Part shown: positions 1 through 10,964 of the stretch, one piece after another
Position numbering within the stretch: position 1 is the first letter of the stretch
Layout: every line of letters starts with the position of its first letter
Origin: Calliopum simillimum
Taxonomy: Eukaryota > Arthropoda > Insecta > Diptera > Lauxaniidae
Direction: 5' to 3'
Assembly (NCBI GenBank): GCA_951812925.1
Contig: OX638368.1
Location: 66,054,569-66,118,568, forward strand
Length of the DNA stretch: 64,000 bases
The notes under the pieces: generated by a model
Seen by the model: only the letters and a program-made list of their open reading frames with translations
Told to the model about the DNA's origin: nothing
The model's database searches: none
Translations under genes and position numbers: made by a program

Positions 1-683
1 TTTTCACAAAACAAAAACCACTTTTGTATTTCAAAAATACCTGAACTAAAAGGGTCCATCAAAATTTAAGAAGACAAACAAAACAAAAGGCAAAAAAACC
101 ATTGCATTGTTGGTGGCTGCACTTGCTTCTTATCATTATAGCGACTGGAGTTCTCCTACACAAAGTTTAATAATTCCGAAGGAGCAAAACATGGCACAAC
201 CAAATTTTTAACACTTATTATGGACAGTCTATAGTTAAAGAAAATCAGAACAAAATGAAAACCTTGCACAACCCAAAATACTTTAACTCCACTTGAATAA
301 TAAAAAACCTTAATTTTTTAACACATATTTAATATACATAAAACAAAATTTTTTAAACATTAACTCAAAAAAACTTTTATGTAGTAAGAACCACAATTAC
401 CTGAAATTGAAGGTTCCATTAAAACTTTTTCCACAAAAAACTTTTTTTTAATAAAAATGTACTTTAAAAAAGCCAAAAAATTCAAATTTTTCACAGCGCG
501 CGAACGAAAGCAAAAAAAGTTGATCTTCAACCGCATATAACTTTTTTACTAGTAATGTTAGGTCAACAGTTTTTATTGTTTGTGACACAGAATTTAATTA
601 TCTTTAAAACGGTATCAAAAAAAGCCAGCACTTCAAACATTTTGTTTTTCAATTAAATGCGTAAAAGCGTATACAATACCCCT
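1..683. other. AT-rich non-coding stretch
   Basis: No gene is visible. About 277-340 reads, on the opposite strand, like 14397-14457 (a run around TTAAGGTTTTTTATTATTC), so part of it is a dispersed repeat. The rest is A/T homopolymer-rich with nothing I can name. Confidence 0.5.
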
Positions 684-917
684 TTGTGCGACGGAGGCAG
701 AATGCCAAATTTCATTGAATTATGTTGCTCAGTTTTCCCAAAAAATGTATTTCCACGCACACCCACCCAGCCAGCCAGACAGACGGACAAGGCTATATCG
801 ACTCAGGATGTGACGCTGATCAAGAATATATATACTTTACTATACCTGCCACGCCTCCTTCTCTGCGTTACAAACGGAAGGACAAAGTGAATATACCCTG
901 GGTGTAGGGTATAAAAA
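684..917 (+). repeat. Terminal module of the dispersed GGTGCCACGCC repeat
   Basis: Contains the diagnostic end of a repeat seen many times in the window: a CAGC/CAGA-rich run (CCAGCCAGCCAGACAGACGG), then GGCTATATCGACTCA, GTGACGCTGATCAAGAATAT, CTCTGCGTTACAAACGGAAG and a final GGGTGTAGGGTATAA. The same order recurs at 28.5, 45.5 and 53.0 kb and, inverted, at 7.1 and 57.2 kb. Here the upstream unit array is missing. Non-coding: short ORFs across it differ in frame between copies. Confidence 0.75.
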
Positions 918-1043
918 TGAGCATAAAGCAAATGATATCTCTTGCCCTAGTAGGCAATCTTATTTACAATTGAAAGAGCATATGTATAAAGGACGTGCTC
1001 AGTCATCTCATCAAACACCACACAAAATGTTCAACAAACTAAT

Positions 1044-1349
1044 TACAACAACAACAACAACAACAACAACAATAACTTATTGCAGTTTCCTCATCTTACT
1101 AAAATTCGGTCTCTCCACGCACATTCATCTCCAGTGCATACAGCTCCTATGCAGCATTAATCCAATTCAACTTGGCGTTCTCATGGACATTGTACACAAG
1201 AGGAATTAAATAATCCAAATTTATTTGCAGAAGCTGAAATTACCCACCTAACGTTTGAACTAGTTCAAAAATTAAAAACTTGTGTTTCAAAAGAAGAGCA
1301 ATTCAATGTTATTGCACAATTAGCAATAAAGTTTTTATGTAGTACCTAG
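1044..1349 (+). pseudogene. LINE ORF1 C-terminus (jockey-like), broken
   Basis: Reading one frame from an AAC repeat (polyasparagine) gives a low-complexity stretch, an in-frame stop, then a coding-like tail ending TAG at 1347-1349. The tail contains EITHLTFELVQKLKTC and EEQFNVIAQLAIKFL, resembling the conserved end of ORF1 (Gag-like) proteins of jockey-clade non-LTR retrotransposons, where a short helical region precedes the stop. ORF2 starts 6 bp after this stop, the usual jockey arrangement. The family assignment rests on remembered motif similarity. The in-frame stop and missing N-terminal two thirds make it a pseudogene. Confidence 0.55.
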
Positions 1350-1386
1350 TAAATAATGTCATCATTAAAAATTGTTTTTTGGAATG

Positions 1387-3326
1387 TAGCGGTGTCACTT
1401 TAGCCCATAAAATGACAAAACCTTGGAACCCACGGACTGTGTATGAAGTTTAAAATTAACTATTGGATTTGATAGTTAATATCCTCTATAAAAATGTTTA
1501 CCATTCAAAAATTGCCGCTTTATTCGAAAAATTTTAATTTTTTATAAATAAAAACAAGACATACCGCTCGCTCTTAGTCCCGCTACCGTATGCGACAAGC
1601 ATGAAAGTGAAAGAGAGGTAGTGATACTCTACTTGAATATTCTTGTAGCTATAATTAATTATTAATTAATTAATAAATAATGAAAATTAATCATTATCAT
1701 TAATCCTGAAAATTTTATAAAATTTCAATTATAAAAAATTATATTAACAAAAATTAATGAAAAATAATTATTTATTTTGTGCAAACGTACATAGAAAAAG
1801 TAATAATTTTATTATTCGTCGTCAACTTCGTCGATTCGTACCAATGGAGAAGGGTTAGAGCAACTATTGCCACTGCAATGTATACAAGCAACTGAGCAAT
1901 TTAAGCCACTTTTTCGACATCCGCAAGCAGATCCACATCCAGATTTACAGGTACAAAAGAGCATTTGAAGCAAATTTTCTGGAGCTGGTGGTTTGTTCAT
2001 TGCCATCGGCTTCATGAGGCCTGAATCGAGTTGCCAGCCCCATTTCTCAGGAGAAATATGGCCTAACCACATTTGGACTTGTAAATAGACTCGTTTCAGG
2101 TGTTGTACCTCAATTCATCTAAGTCTTTAATATTTTTTGATGCAGAGTACAAAACTAAGATGCATTTTTGACCAGCTTCAACAATTTTTTGTTCACTTTG
2201 TTCAACACTTTTAAATGTTTTTGCAGCGTTCTGTAGGTCTTCACGTTCTTCAAAAATTTTTGCAAATTTTATTTTGCCTCTGTTTTAGAAAGCCGACGTA
2301 GTGTCACAACCTGTGAATGCATGTAAAAACAAAATGTATTGTTTACATCCTGGAAACATTTTATCCAAGCTGAGCGTTGAAAAAAATTTTTTGAACACTT
2401 TTTCCTCGTGGTGGTTTCAAAAAATAAATTTCATAGTCATCTGGAGCTAAAGCTGTCAGTAGAACTAGGACGTCAGTATCTTCTGAAACGATGAAAACGT
2501 TTGTTGACTTTCCGTTTCTACTATTAATCTGTCAGCATCATCTTCGGCTTGACATGATAATTTAGTTCGCAGCATATCTATTAGCTTCATTTTATTATAA
2601 CTGTTACCTAAAAATTTTTCTTGACTAATTTTCAGTGGCTTGTTTTCATCAAATTCTTATATGTTACATTTTTAAAATTAAATTTTTATGCATATAAATT
2701 TTAAAAGTATAATTAAATATATTCATTAATGGAAAATAAAGGTTATGATTTTATATCACAATTGTAATCATTTTTGAATATATTTATTCTTCAAAACTAT
2801 TAATAAATACCAAATAGTAACATATGTACTTACTTTTTACTGATTCAGACACTGTATTTATATTGTATTGTACGATATTTTTTATTATTAAATATTAGAT
2901 TTGTAAAAAAATATATTTTACTCCAAAAAATTTTAAATTCACTGCTAAAGAACACTAAAAACACTGAGCGACTGAGCTATCCCTAGCATATAGGTACTGT
3001 ATTGAGCCGAAACACCTGGCGCGCGCCCCTCCACTCTTTCTTTTTCACCTGTCCCTTAGAAATCGACTATTTTATATACCTGTTACCGTAAAACGTGTAG
3101 CGGAATGTTTATTCTTTTTATTTTTTGATTTTTATTAATTTAAAATAAAAAATTGTAAATTTTTCAAGCAAATAAAAACGATTTACTAAAAAATTCATTA
3201 CAATTGTTTATAAATATTAAAAAAAAAAGCAACGAATTTTATTGGGTAAACTTTGTCAATTAGAGTATAAATATTTTTATAGACAGTCCCTGGGTTCCTA
3301 GGTAGAAATCTAAAGTGACTCTGCTA
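1387..3326. mobile_element. Academ-like DNA transposon nested in the LINE
   Basis: Ends are TAGCGGTGTCACTTTAG (1387-1403) and, inverted at 3310-3326, TAGCAGAGTCACTTTAG: a 17-bp terminal inverted repeat with two mismatches. Weaker inverted similarity runs further inward (AGAGAGG-rich segment near 1610 versus 3040; GGAACCCA near 1427 versus 3291). The flanks are ATG (1384-1386) and ATG (3327-3329), a 3-bp target duplication. Joining 1386 to 3330 gives an uninterrupted LINE frame, FWNARSIRNK. The only gene inside is a decayed minus-strand XPG-like/cysteine-cluster gene. From memory, a 3-bp duplication plus an XPG-type nuclease fits the Academ superfamily; that assignment is inference. Confidence 0.75.
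1812..2663 (-). pseudogene. XPG/PIN-like nuclease with C-terminal CXC cysteine cluster, broken
   Basis: Pieced across frames on the minus strand: EFDENKPLKISQEKFLG near 2650, then SEDTDVLVLLTALAPDDYEIYFLKP (about 2490-2400), FLHAFTGCDTTSAF (about 2320-2285), and a continuous 86-residue end (2072-1812) with the cluster CTCKSGCGSACGCRKSGLNC followed by three more cysteines and an acidic tail. DTDVLVLL with a downstream GCDTTS is the acidic-motif arrangement of FEN1/XPG/PIN-like nucleases in multicopy invertebrate proteins. The cysteine cluster resembles a tesmin/TSO1 CXC zinc-binding domain. At least three frameshifts or stops lie between the blocks, so it is dead. It sits between terminal inverted repeats, so I read it as a transposon gene and not a host tesmin. 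Confidence 0.6.
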
Positions 3327-4479
3327 ATGCTAGAAGTATACGAAATAAAACTATTGAATTTTTTGATTTTCTTGTAAATAATAATATTGATATTTGCCTT
3401 ATAACAGAGACTTGGTTAAATAGCAAAATTAATTTTTCTCACACTCTCTTTAATTGTTTTAGGTGTGATAGAGATAGTCAAATTGGCGGTGGTGTTGCCA
3501 TTGTCTTAAAAAAATCTATAAAATGTTTTGAGTTGCAAAGGGTAGATACCGTGGTTATTGAAAATATTGGAGTAAAACTTCATTCGAAATAACAAGTTTA
3601 GTCATTTATAGCGTTTATTTTCCAGGCGGAACCGCTTCTCCTGAATTTAAAAATAATTAAAAACGTGATTTAAGAAAACTACTCAACAATTCCGAAAAGT
3701 TTCTTATTTGTGGGGACTTAAATAGCAGGCATAGGTCTTGGGGATGTCGCAGACCTTACGCTTGGGGCAACATTCTCTTTGATTGTACCTTTCAGTATCC
3801 AGTTGCAATATCTTATTCGTGGGACCCAACGTATATTCCTGCATCTTCTAGAGGCAGTCCATCTACTATTGACTTGATACTTTCAAATATTACAGCTTTT
3901 ATTTCGCAACCTATTGCATTTAATGAGCTAAGCTCTGACCACCTACCAGTGAAATTTGATCTCGCAGTAAATGTTCCGTTCTTCGATAATTTAGTATTTG
4001 AATTTAATAATGCCAACTGGCATATATTCAAATCTATCCTCAGAGCTTCATTTATTAATCAAAGTCAAGAATTAGAACGTGTTACAGCTCCTAGTCAAGT
4101 TGATGAACATATTGAATTTCTTACTTAAAAAATCCTTGTTTCAGTTAGAGCATCAGTCCCAATGATATTGCCCAAAAATAACTGCAGCAAAATCCTATCG
4201 CACATTATCAACTTAATTAAAATAAGAAATCGGTATAAGAGACTTTAGCAGATATCGGCTTCAATCAGATTACAACGTTATGAAAAGATATTCATTTCTT
4301 ATTAGCGATGAATTTGGAAAAAAATAAAAAACAAAAACTGGAATGAAAAAATTAGTAGACTAGAAAAATGCTCCAGGCCTTTTTGGAAAATTTTTAAGTT
4401 GCTACGAAAAAAGCTTGTCTATATTCCACCTCTTCTCGAAGATAACGAAGACAACGCGAATGTTTTTCTGAAAAATTTT

Positions 4480-4936
4480 TAAGTAACCATTGTCAATTCA
4501 AACCAGTATACGTATCAAAATTTACCATAATGTTAGTTTCCATAATTTTTAACCTTAAGCTAAATTGAATCATTTAAACTAAATTTAAGAAAATTTTTTG
4601 AAATCACCCTAATTTTACATACTCTAATGATTTGGTCGAATATTTGAATTTCGCGCCACAGCCATCTTTTTCACGAATGAACTTAAACTGTAACTTAGCA
4701 AATAAGAATGAACTCCGAACTGTAAAGTAAGAAAACATATGAATAATTAAAACACTCTGCAAGTTAAACTCAATCGTACCGGTTTTCTTTAATTTTCGTT
4801 GCGCTCGCTATTTTGTTCCGTCGTTTTCGAAGTTTTAAAAATTTATTAAATTCGGTCCTATAAATTTCAAGTGGGAAATTTATATATTGAAGTTCTAAAA
4901 TATTAGAATTTCTTTTCGTAAAAACTCTTACGATTT
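4480..4936. other. Unexplained ~450-bp insert in the LINE
   Basis: The LINE frame ends at about 4479 (VFLKNF then stop) and resumes near 4937 (FNHHISES, then LVNETIRQFNNL). The intervening DNA has no LINE-like coding. It contains a small palindrome, CGTAAAAACTCTTACG, at its right edge, and ATTTTT flanks both sides, which could be a short target duplication. I see no terminal inverted repeat and cannot name it. Confidence 0.4.
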
Positions 4937-5765
4937 TTCAACCATCATATATCTGAAAGTATTGGATGTCAACGTCATACAGATTTGGTTAATGAAACAA
5001 TCAGACAATTCAATAACTTAGAGGTTGATACAAATAGTGATGACTATGGCTCTGACGAAATTGTTAAATGGATCATTAAAGAGTTACGTCTAAGAAAAGC
5101 CTCTGGGCTTGGCGAAGTGAAAAACCTTATGCTAAAACAGCTTCCTAGAGTAGCTATAATCTAAGTACTTTACTTTTATCATCAATTCTTGCCTCAAATT
5201 GCAATACTTTCCGGATTCCTGGAAAGTGGCAAAAGTCATTCCAATAAATAAACCAGGAAAACCTCTTAATAGAGCTAACAGTAACCGACCTATCAGCCTT
5301 TTAAGCAGCTTGGGGAAAGTTCTTGAAAAAGTTTTAAAATTGAATCTGTGGTCTTTTATTGAGCGCAACGCTATTATTCCAAATTCGGTTTTAGTAGCTT
5401 TCATAGTACAGTTCATCAAGTTAAAAGGATACAAAATATTATAAAGTCAAATTTCAGTCAAAATAAGTCTACTGGTTTTTGATTCTGTGTGGCATAATGG
5501 GCTTATTTACAAAATGATTGATATATGTTTTCCTCTTCATATTACTAAAATAATCCACAAGTATTTTAAGAAATCGTTATTTTTGTATTTGCCTTAATGA
5601 AGTTTTTTCTGATCTCTTGGAAGTCCCAGCGGGCGTTCCGCAAGGCTCAGTACTTGGTCCACTTCTTTATATTGTATACTGCTCAGACATGCCTGAACTC
5701 TTGTTGCGAAAATGCTGTTTGCCGATGACTCTTGTATTCTTTACTCAGTAGAAAATTAAACTTAT

Positions 5766-6119
5766 GGTAGAGTTAGCCAAGAAGTAGCGTTTCGTAACGT
5801 GACTTCTGTCAAAATCTATCGAATGGCAGAAGCGTGTAAGCGATTAGTGAAATCGTAAAGTAGCGGTAAGCAACTTTGAGACCTGTTGAAATTAGATTTT
5901 CAAACGTCGCGCTACGTTGTTAGATAAAATAAATTAAATTTGGATGTTATAAATGGATTTTTTTGAACAAACTAATTAAAATAAGTATGACAATGGATGC
6001 TTGTTTACAAAAACTGGAATTTTTCAAGTAATTTTAAAGTTGTTAAGTGACAATTCGAACGTTGCCTACCGTTTTCACTAATCGATGTTACGTTGACAAG
6101 CAACCGTGACGTTACGTAA
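5766..6119. mobile_element. MITE (GCCAAGAAGTAGCG family), right end truncated
   Basis: Left end GGTAGAGTTAGCCAAGAAGT matches the terminal repeat of the complete copy at 29021-29326, and the interior matches that copy in reverse orientation (GACAAGCAACCGTGACGTTA at its right edge). The right terminal repeat itself is missing. Inserted between the FADD block and the final block of the LINE reverse transcriptase. Confidence 0.7.
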
Positions 6120-6261
6120 TTCCAGCATTAATGGTAATAAGACGCAAGCTATTTTTTTTTTCTCTAGAAAAAGAAAACCGTGCATTTAACCGAATTCTCA
6201 ATTACAACTTAACAATTGTAGAATTGAATGGTCACAAACAGTAAAGTATCTCGGTGTTATT

Positions 6262-7045
6262 AGTGGAGTCAATGAAGCCAAAAAACAGGCATAATGAGGA
6301 TGTCCTCAAGAACAGCTCCGATTTTGATGATTTTTTTTTTAAATTTTGTTTTTTTTTTTTTAAATCAGAAACATTTTGGAGCGCGGTCGAAATTATATAA
6401 TTTTTTAAACAATATTTAAAAAAGTTATATTTTCATAAAAAAAAAATTGTTTAAAGAAATGCAACAAACAAAAATCAAAATAGTCATTTCATATGAATTT
6501 GGCAATTCTAAATCCGAATCTGGCGTTAAAGTTGCTGTATCTTGTATGGTTTCTGAGATATATTCTCTTCTTATAGGGTCTAAAATTGTGTATAAAAAAC
6601 TGTTGCTATGTTTTTCTCAAGAACGGCTATAGCGATTTTAATGAAACTTTGGAAAATGAGACGCGCTAACGTATGCTAAAGAATGAAATAGACTTTGTCC
6701 TAGTATATACTTATGAAGAGTCGTGGCACCGCCCCAAACTTTTAATTTGATTGATCAATGCCTTATAATGGGCAAAAATTGGGCGAAATCGGAAAAGTGC
6801 CACGCCCACTTTTTAACCATTGAAAATTTTGATTTTCATCAAAATCTGTATTCGAGTAATATTAAAATCAAAATATCAAAATTTTCATTGATAGTCAGTA
6901 GCTGGGCACTAATTTTCATCAAAAAATTTTATATGGTTCAAAAGATATGACCAAATCAAATTAAAAGTTTGGGGCGGTGCCACGACTCTTCATAAGTTCA
7001 TACTAAAGCAAAGCCTATTTCATTCTTTAGCATATGTTAACGCGA
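6262..7045. mobile_element. Foldback element, copy 1
   Basis: Begins AGTGGAGTCAATGAAGCC, shared with 29335. The segment at about 6655-6740 (CTAAAGAATGAAATAGACTT ... GGCACCGCCCCAAACTTT) is repeated inverted at 6960-7040. Between them lie AT-rich arms centred on GAAAATTTTGATTTTCATC. No ORF of interest. Compared with the copy at 29.3 kb, it lacks one internal arm segment that the other keeps, and keeps one that the other lacks. Confidence 0.65.
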
Positions 7046-7109
7046 ATCATTTTCCATTGCTAGTGAGCAAGATGAAAAAATTTTTACTCCAGGTACACAC
7101 CTCTGTTTT
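7046..7109. mobile_element. Right-end fragment of the CAGAGGTGTG MITE
   Basis: Matches 39435-39491 (GCTAGTGAGCAAGATGAAA ... CACACCTCTG), the right end of a hAT-like MITE. It joins directly to the inverted dispersed repeat at 7110. Confidence 0.6.
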
Positions 7110-7205
7110 ATACCATACACAAAGAGTATATTCACTTTGTCCTTCCATTTGCAACGCAGAAAAGGAGGCGTGACAGGTATATGTAGAAAAGTATATATGA
7201 GGGGT
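7110..7205 (-). repeat. Terminal module of the dispersed GGTGCCACGCC repeat, inverted
   Basis: Reads TTTTATACC ... TATTCACTTTGTCCTTCC ... GCAACGCAGAAAAGGAGGCG, the reverse complement of the module at 684-917, and ends within it. Confidence 0.7.
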
Positions 7206-8008
7206 GTAGAAGCAAAGGCAGCTAGATGCATTACCATTCCTTATTCATTATGCCTTTTCACACTTTATTTATCATGCATAAATAAAAAAAATTCCGGTGA
7301 AAAAAATTCACTTGGAATTATTTCAAAGAAAAATTCTAATTTTCCTGGGCTATTAAGTAGGTATTGAACTTGATTTTATTTTACCTAAATGCTACTTTAA
7401 AAACATTTAAATTCGGCACTATTTATGCAATACGAATGGACGATCTAACCGCTTAAAAACAACCATGTAGGGTACCATACTATTAAATTAAGACGACTTT
7501 AAAAGATATTTAAGAAAAGTTTACTCAATGCCCAGGGCGGCACGCTTAAGTGGTGGCAAAATGGACTGTAGGGGGGGAGGGGGGGGGGGGTAAAATGAGT
7601 GATTGAAATAGATATTGTTCTGGTCTATGACTATAAGCTAAAGAACTCTTAACACTTGGGCAGATATTGGCCTATTTGTCAATAACCCATACATTTTCTT
7701 GAACCCCACATTTGCTTGAATTAGATTGTGAAGATACTATCCACCAATTTGCACTTAACAAAATTAGACGAAAAATTTTCTAATGTGTGAATAAACGATG
7801 TATTTAAACATACAAATCATTAAAGTGTTGATGTAACCTATTTATTCGTTTTTATTTTGTTTTTATTATAAGTTTCCTTTACTATAATAAAAATTTACAA
7901 ATATTTATAAAGTTTTTTTTCAACGAACAAGGCTATTATCTGTTTCATTGTTGTTGACAGGAAAAAATTAGAATGAAGCAAATAATAAAAAATATATATT
8001 TTGTTTTT
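7206..8008. other. Non-coding stretch with G homopolymer
   Basis: No gene or recognisable repeat. A run of about 20 G residues interrupted once by A occupies roughly 7571-7591, conspicuous in otherwise AT-rich DNA. Confidence 0.4.
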
Positions 8009-8676
8009 GCGCTTATTTTACGATTTTCTGATTTTCGTTCATGCCGCCCCCTGAAATCCTTCTAATGGTCATAAAAACAAATACTATGAAGTTTCACGGC
8101 GATCGGATAACGATAACCCGGCCCGCAAGAGAGGTCAAGGTCAAGTTGAGGTTTCAGGCAAAAAATAATGAAAATTTTTTTTAAACTTAATTAAATTAGT
8201 CAAAGCATAACTTTATTCTATAGCAAATTGAAATACATTTCCAACAAGCTATAATTGTTTAAAATCGGGTAATAAATACGAATTCTATGAATTTTTCTTT
8301 TACGGCATTAGCAAAATTGCCGCAAAATACTATATGTAGTAGAATAGCATTTTGCGGCAATTTTGCTAATGTCGATAAAAGAAAAATTCATAGAATTCGT
8401 ATTTATTACCCGATTTTAAACAATTATAGCTTGTTGGAAATGTATTTCAATTTGCTATAGAATAAAGTTATGCTTTGACTAATTTAATTAAGTTTAAAAA
8501 AAATTTTCATTATTTTTTGCCTGAAACCTCAACTTGACCTTGACCTCTCTTGCGGGCCGGGTTATTGTTATCAGATCGCCGTGAAACTTCATAGTATTTG
8601 TTTTTATGACCATTAGAAGGATTTCAGGGGGCGGCATGAACGAAAATCAGAAAATCGTAAAATAAGCGCATGCCTA
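8009..8676. mobile_element. Near-perfect palindromic (foldback) element, copy 1
   Basis: Two arms of about 320 bp, nearly identical in inverted orientation, around a short loop near 8330-8345 (ACTATATGTAGTAGAATAGC). Outer sequence GCGCTTATTTTACGATTTTC at the left is mirrored by GAAAATCGTAAAATAAGCGC at the right. The right arm extends to CATGCCTAG. A second copy begins at 63876 and runs off the window. No coding capacity. The very low arm divergence suggests recent origin or arm gene conversion. Confidence 0.9.
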
Positions 8677-8835
8677 GAGTGCATGAATGTCTGAAATTGT
8701 GGAAAAAAAGTTATTTTATACACTTTTTAGCCCCATTTAGCGACAAAAAATGACGAAAAAATAGCACTTTTTTTCAAGACGTGATTTCAATATTGTAGAA
8801 TCGAATTTTTTGGAGTTGCAGACATTCATGCGCTC
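8677..8835. mobile_element. 159-bp MITE abutting the palindrome
   Basis: Ends GAGTGCATGAATGTCTG and, inverted at the right, GAGCGCATGAATGTCTG: a 17-bp terminal repeat with one mismatch. AT-rich, non-coding. Its left end lies exactly at the end of the foldback element. Confidence 0.65.
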
Positions 8836-9537
8836 AGGGGAACCCTGCTGAATAATAAAAAAATTTTGTTTTATGCTTCAGATAAAAACTTTGGGCTCCA
8901 GAATGTACCGCGATAAATCCGCGTGTGGCGACATTTAATAAGTCCGCCATTTTGTCATTTTAGTTTTTGAAAAAATGCTTTTTTTATAGTTCAAACATGT
9001 TCTTAAATATATGCAGAAAATTATTTGTGTGTGTTTTTATTTTCCGAGTGAAAAAAAATCCCGAAAAACAACTACTTTTTGACGTGTTACATGAGAAGCC
9101 TCCCTTAAATATCAAAATAAATCACTGTTTTAAAATGTATTTCAATGAAAAACAATATTCATACAACAACAATAATGAAAGAATATATTGAATAAATTAG
9201 AAATCTTCAACATTAACAAAACATTAACAGATTTTTTCGCAATTAACAAAGACAAAAGAAACAAAGAAAATTGAGTTTCCGGTGATAGTTATTCATAATT
9301 TACATGTACCTACTAAAAACATGCAAATATTTTATTACAAAACTCAATATTAGCTTTTCAAAATACTAATTTTTCAAATGAAAAGTCGGAAAGAGCATGT
9401 CGACGGGGACTATTTATTATGCCAGCGAAAGAGAATCTTTCTACTGAAAGCGCGTTTTAATTTTGGATTTTTCTAGAATTATTTTTTTAACTATTATTCA
9501 TAAAATCGTAATTTAAAAAAATTTCAATATAGGGATT
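8836..9537. other. AT-rich non-coding stretch
   Basis: A 74-codon ORF at 8967-9191 has low-complexity, asparagine- and lysine-rich content and no recognisable domain; I do not regard it as a gene. Confidence 0.4.
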
Positions 9538-9750
9538 ACTGTAATCGTTCATCGAACGAACTTAGATTACGATTACAGTAATCGTAATTTCGATTTTATT
9601 TAAATTACGATTACTGTAATCGTAATCTTAGCACGCTCGTTGAACGATTACTGTAATCCTAATCGTCTTTTTTTGTTTTTAAGGATTAGTGCAATCATAA
9701 TCCTAGGCGCAATCCTAATCCTATGCGCAATCAATTACACATGTAATCCT
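9538..9750. repeat. GATTACxGTAATC simple palindromic repeat
   Basis: About ten occurrences of ATTACTGTAATC or GTAATCGTAATC and their complements, degrading rightward into CAATCCTAATCCTA. Looks like a microsatellite-derived or foldback-type array; no end boundaries recognised. Confidence 0.6.
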
Positions 9751-10188
9751 TGCTTTGGATTGATTTTTGTGGTCGAAAAATGTAAATATTAAGAAAATAC
9801 AAAAATGTACCGATTTCAGAATTTTTCTTGGTAAAGGAGCATTTGAAATATAGATTAGAGAGGTAGATTAAGGCTCATTATGTAGAATGTCTATATTTAA
9901 TAAAATAAGGAAAGGAAAAAAAGCTATAAAATGGACTTAGCACCTATTCTCTTAAGCCGACGATAAAAATATAAAATTAATTGATATACTTGTAGAAAAC
10001 ATTGGTACATATACCTCATCAGAAACTTGGTTGATTCGAACAAGAGGTCAACCTCAAGGTAACCCCCCTTGTAGTTTCTTTTAGTGTTGATGATGTTGAT
10101 GTCACTTCTCGTTCATATCCAAAAGCCAAACCCCACCCCATATTTTTTGAGCTCCAACGGATTACAATTAGGTGTGTAGAAATCGGTT
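9751..10188. other. Non-coding stretch
   Basis: No gene, repeat boundary or RNA feature recognised. Confidence 0.4.
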
Positions 10189-10964
10189 CCCAGCAAACCA
10201 AACGTTCCGATTTCGTAACGAAACTGTTACGACGAGTCGGCAAACTTTTCCGATTTCGATACCGAATTCGTTACGAAATCTTTACGAATTTTGTATGAGA
10301 GGGTTGACACGACTTCGTAACGCTTTTTCTTTACGAATTCGTAACGCCGTGTCTTTACGAAATCGTTACGACGTGTCGGTACGAATTCGTAACGCCGTTT
10401 CTTTATGAATTCATAACGCCGTGTCTTTACGAGATCGTTACGAATTTTCGGAACAAAATCGTAACTTCGTGTCTTGTTCTTTCTATTTTTTATTTATTTT
10501 TTTATTTCAGTTTAATTTAGTATGTAATATATAAATGTGTGTGTGTATTTTCTAAAGACATGCATGTATCCTTGTAAATTTCCCATCATACGTACATATT
10601 TCACAGTATTTTATAATAACAAAATGTTGTTATTTTGTATGTGAAATATATATTTTATTGAGCATATGATTGAATATTGACGTAAAAAGTGCTTAAATAT
10701 TGTTTAGATAAATCTTAACGAAATAGTTACGAATTCGCATCGAAATGTCGGAAGAGTTCCGACTTTGTTCCGACAACTCGAAAGAAAAATTGATATGAAA
10801 AATCTTTACGAAATAGTTAAGAAATCGAAAGAAAAATTTTAAAAAATTATTACGATGAAACGTTACGAAATAGTTACGAATGCGTAACGAAATTTCGAAA
10901 GAGTTCCGACTTTGTTTCGACTGAGTCGGAATTCCGACAAAGTCGTAAGGTTTGGTTTGCGGGG
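10189..10964. mobile_element. Foldback element with tandem-repeat arms
   Basis: Ends CCCAGCAAACCAAACGTTCC and, inverted, CCCCGCAAACCAAACCTTAC. The left arm (about 10205-10465) is a degenerate tandem array of a unit like TTTACGAATTCGTAACGCCG. The right arm (about 10700-10945) carries related TTACGAAATAGTTACGAA units in inverted sense. The AT-rich middle, including GTATGTGAAATATATATTTT, is unrelated. This arrangement is typical of Foldback/Galileo-like elements. No transposase is visible. An ORF at 10172-10408 is only the translated tandem array. Confidence 0.75.

Larger units (their letters stand above)
1356..6261 (+). pseudogene. LINE ORF2 (endonuclease-reverse transcriptase), jockey-like, interrupted
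   Basis: ORF2 starts at ATG 1356 and reads LKIVFWN to 1386, where a DNA transposon intervenes, then resumes at 3330 as ARSIRNKTIEFFDFL. Endonuclease motifs follow: ITETWLN (near 3410), GGGVAIVLKK (3485), CGDLNSRHRSWGC (3712, the GDxN motif) and SSDHLPVKF (3935). A linker with LEKCSRPFW follows at about 4365. Reverse transcriptase motifs are DSWKVAKVIPINKPGK, NRPISLLSSLGKVLEKV (5280), VPAGVPQGSVLGPLLY (5625) and the catalytic FADD at 5718-5729. A last piece, IEWSQTVKYLGVI, lies at 6215-6255. Frameshifts and stops occur throughout, and there are three insertions (1387-3326, about 4480-4936 and 5766-6119). Non-mobile relic of a retrotransposon that copies its RNA at a nicked target site; the clade is inferred. 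Confidence 0.8.

Noticed and set aside
1812..2072. 86-codon CXC-domain ORF as a host tesmin/LIN54-like gene
   Set aside because: Only one cysteine cluster, upstream coding is frameshifted, and it lies between transposon ends with a target duplication.
10172..10408. 78-codon Arg/Asn-rich ORF
   Set aside because: It is the translated tandem array of the foldback arm.
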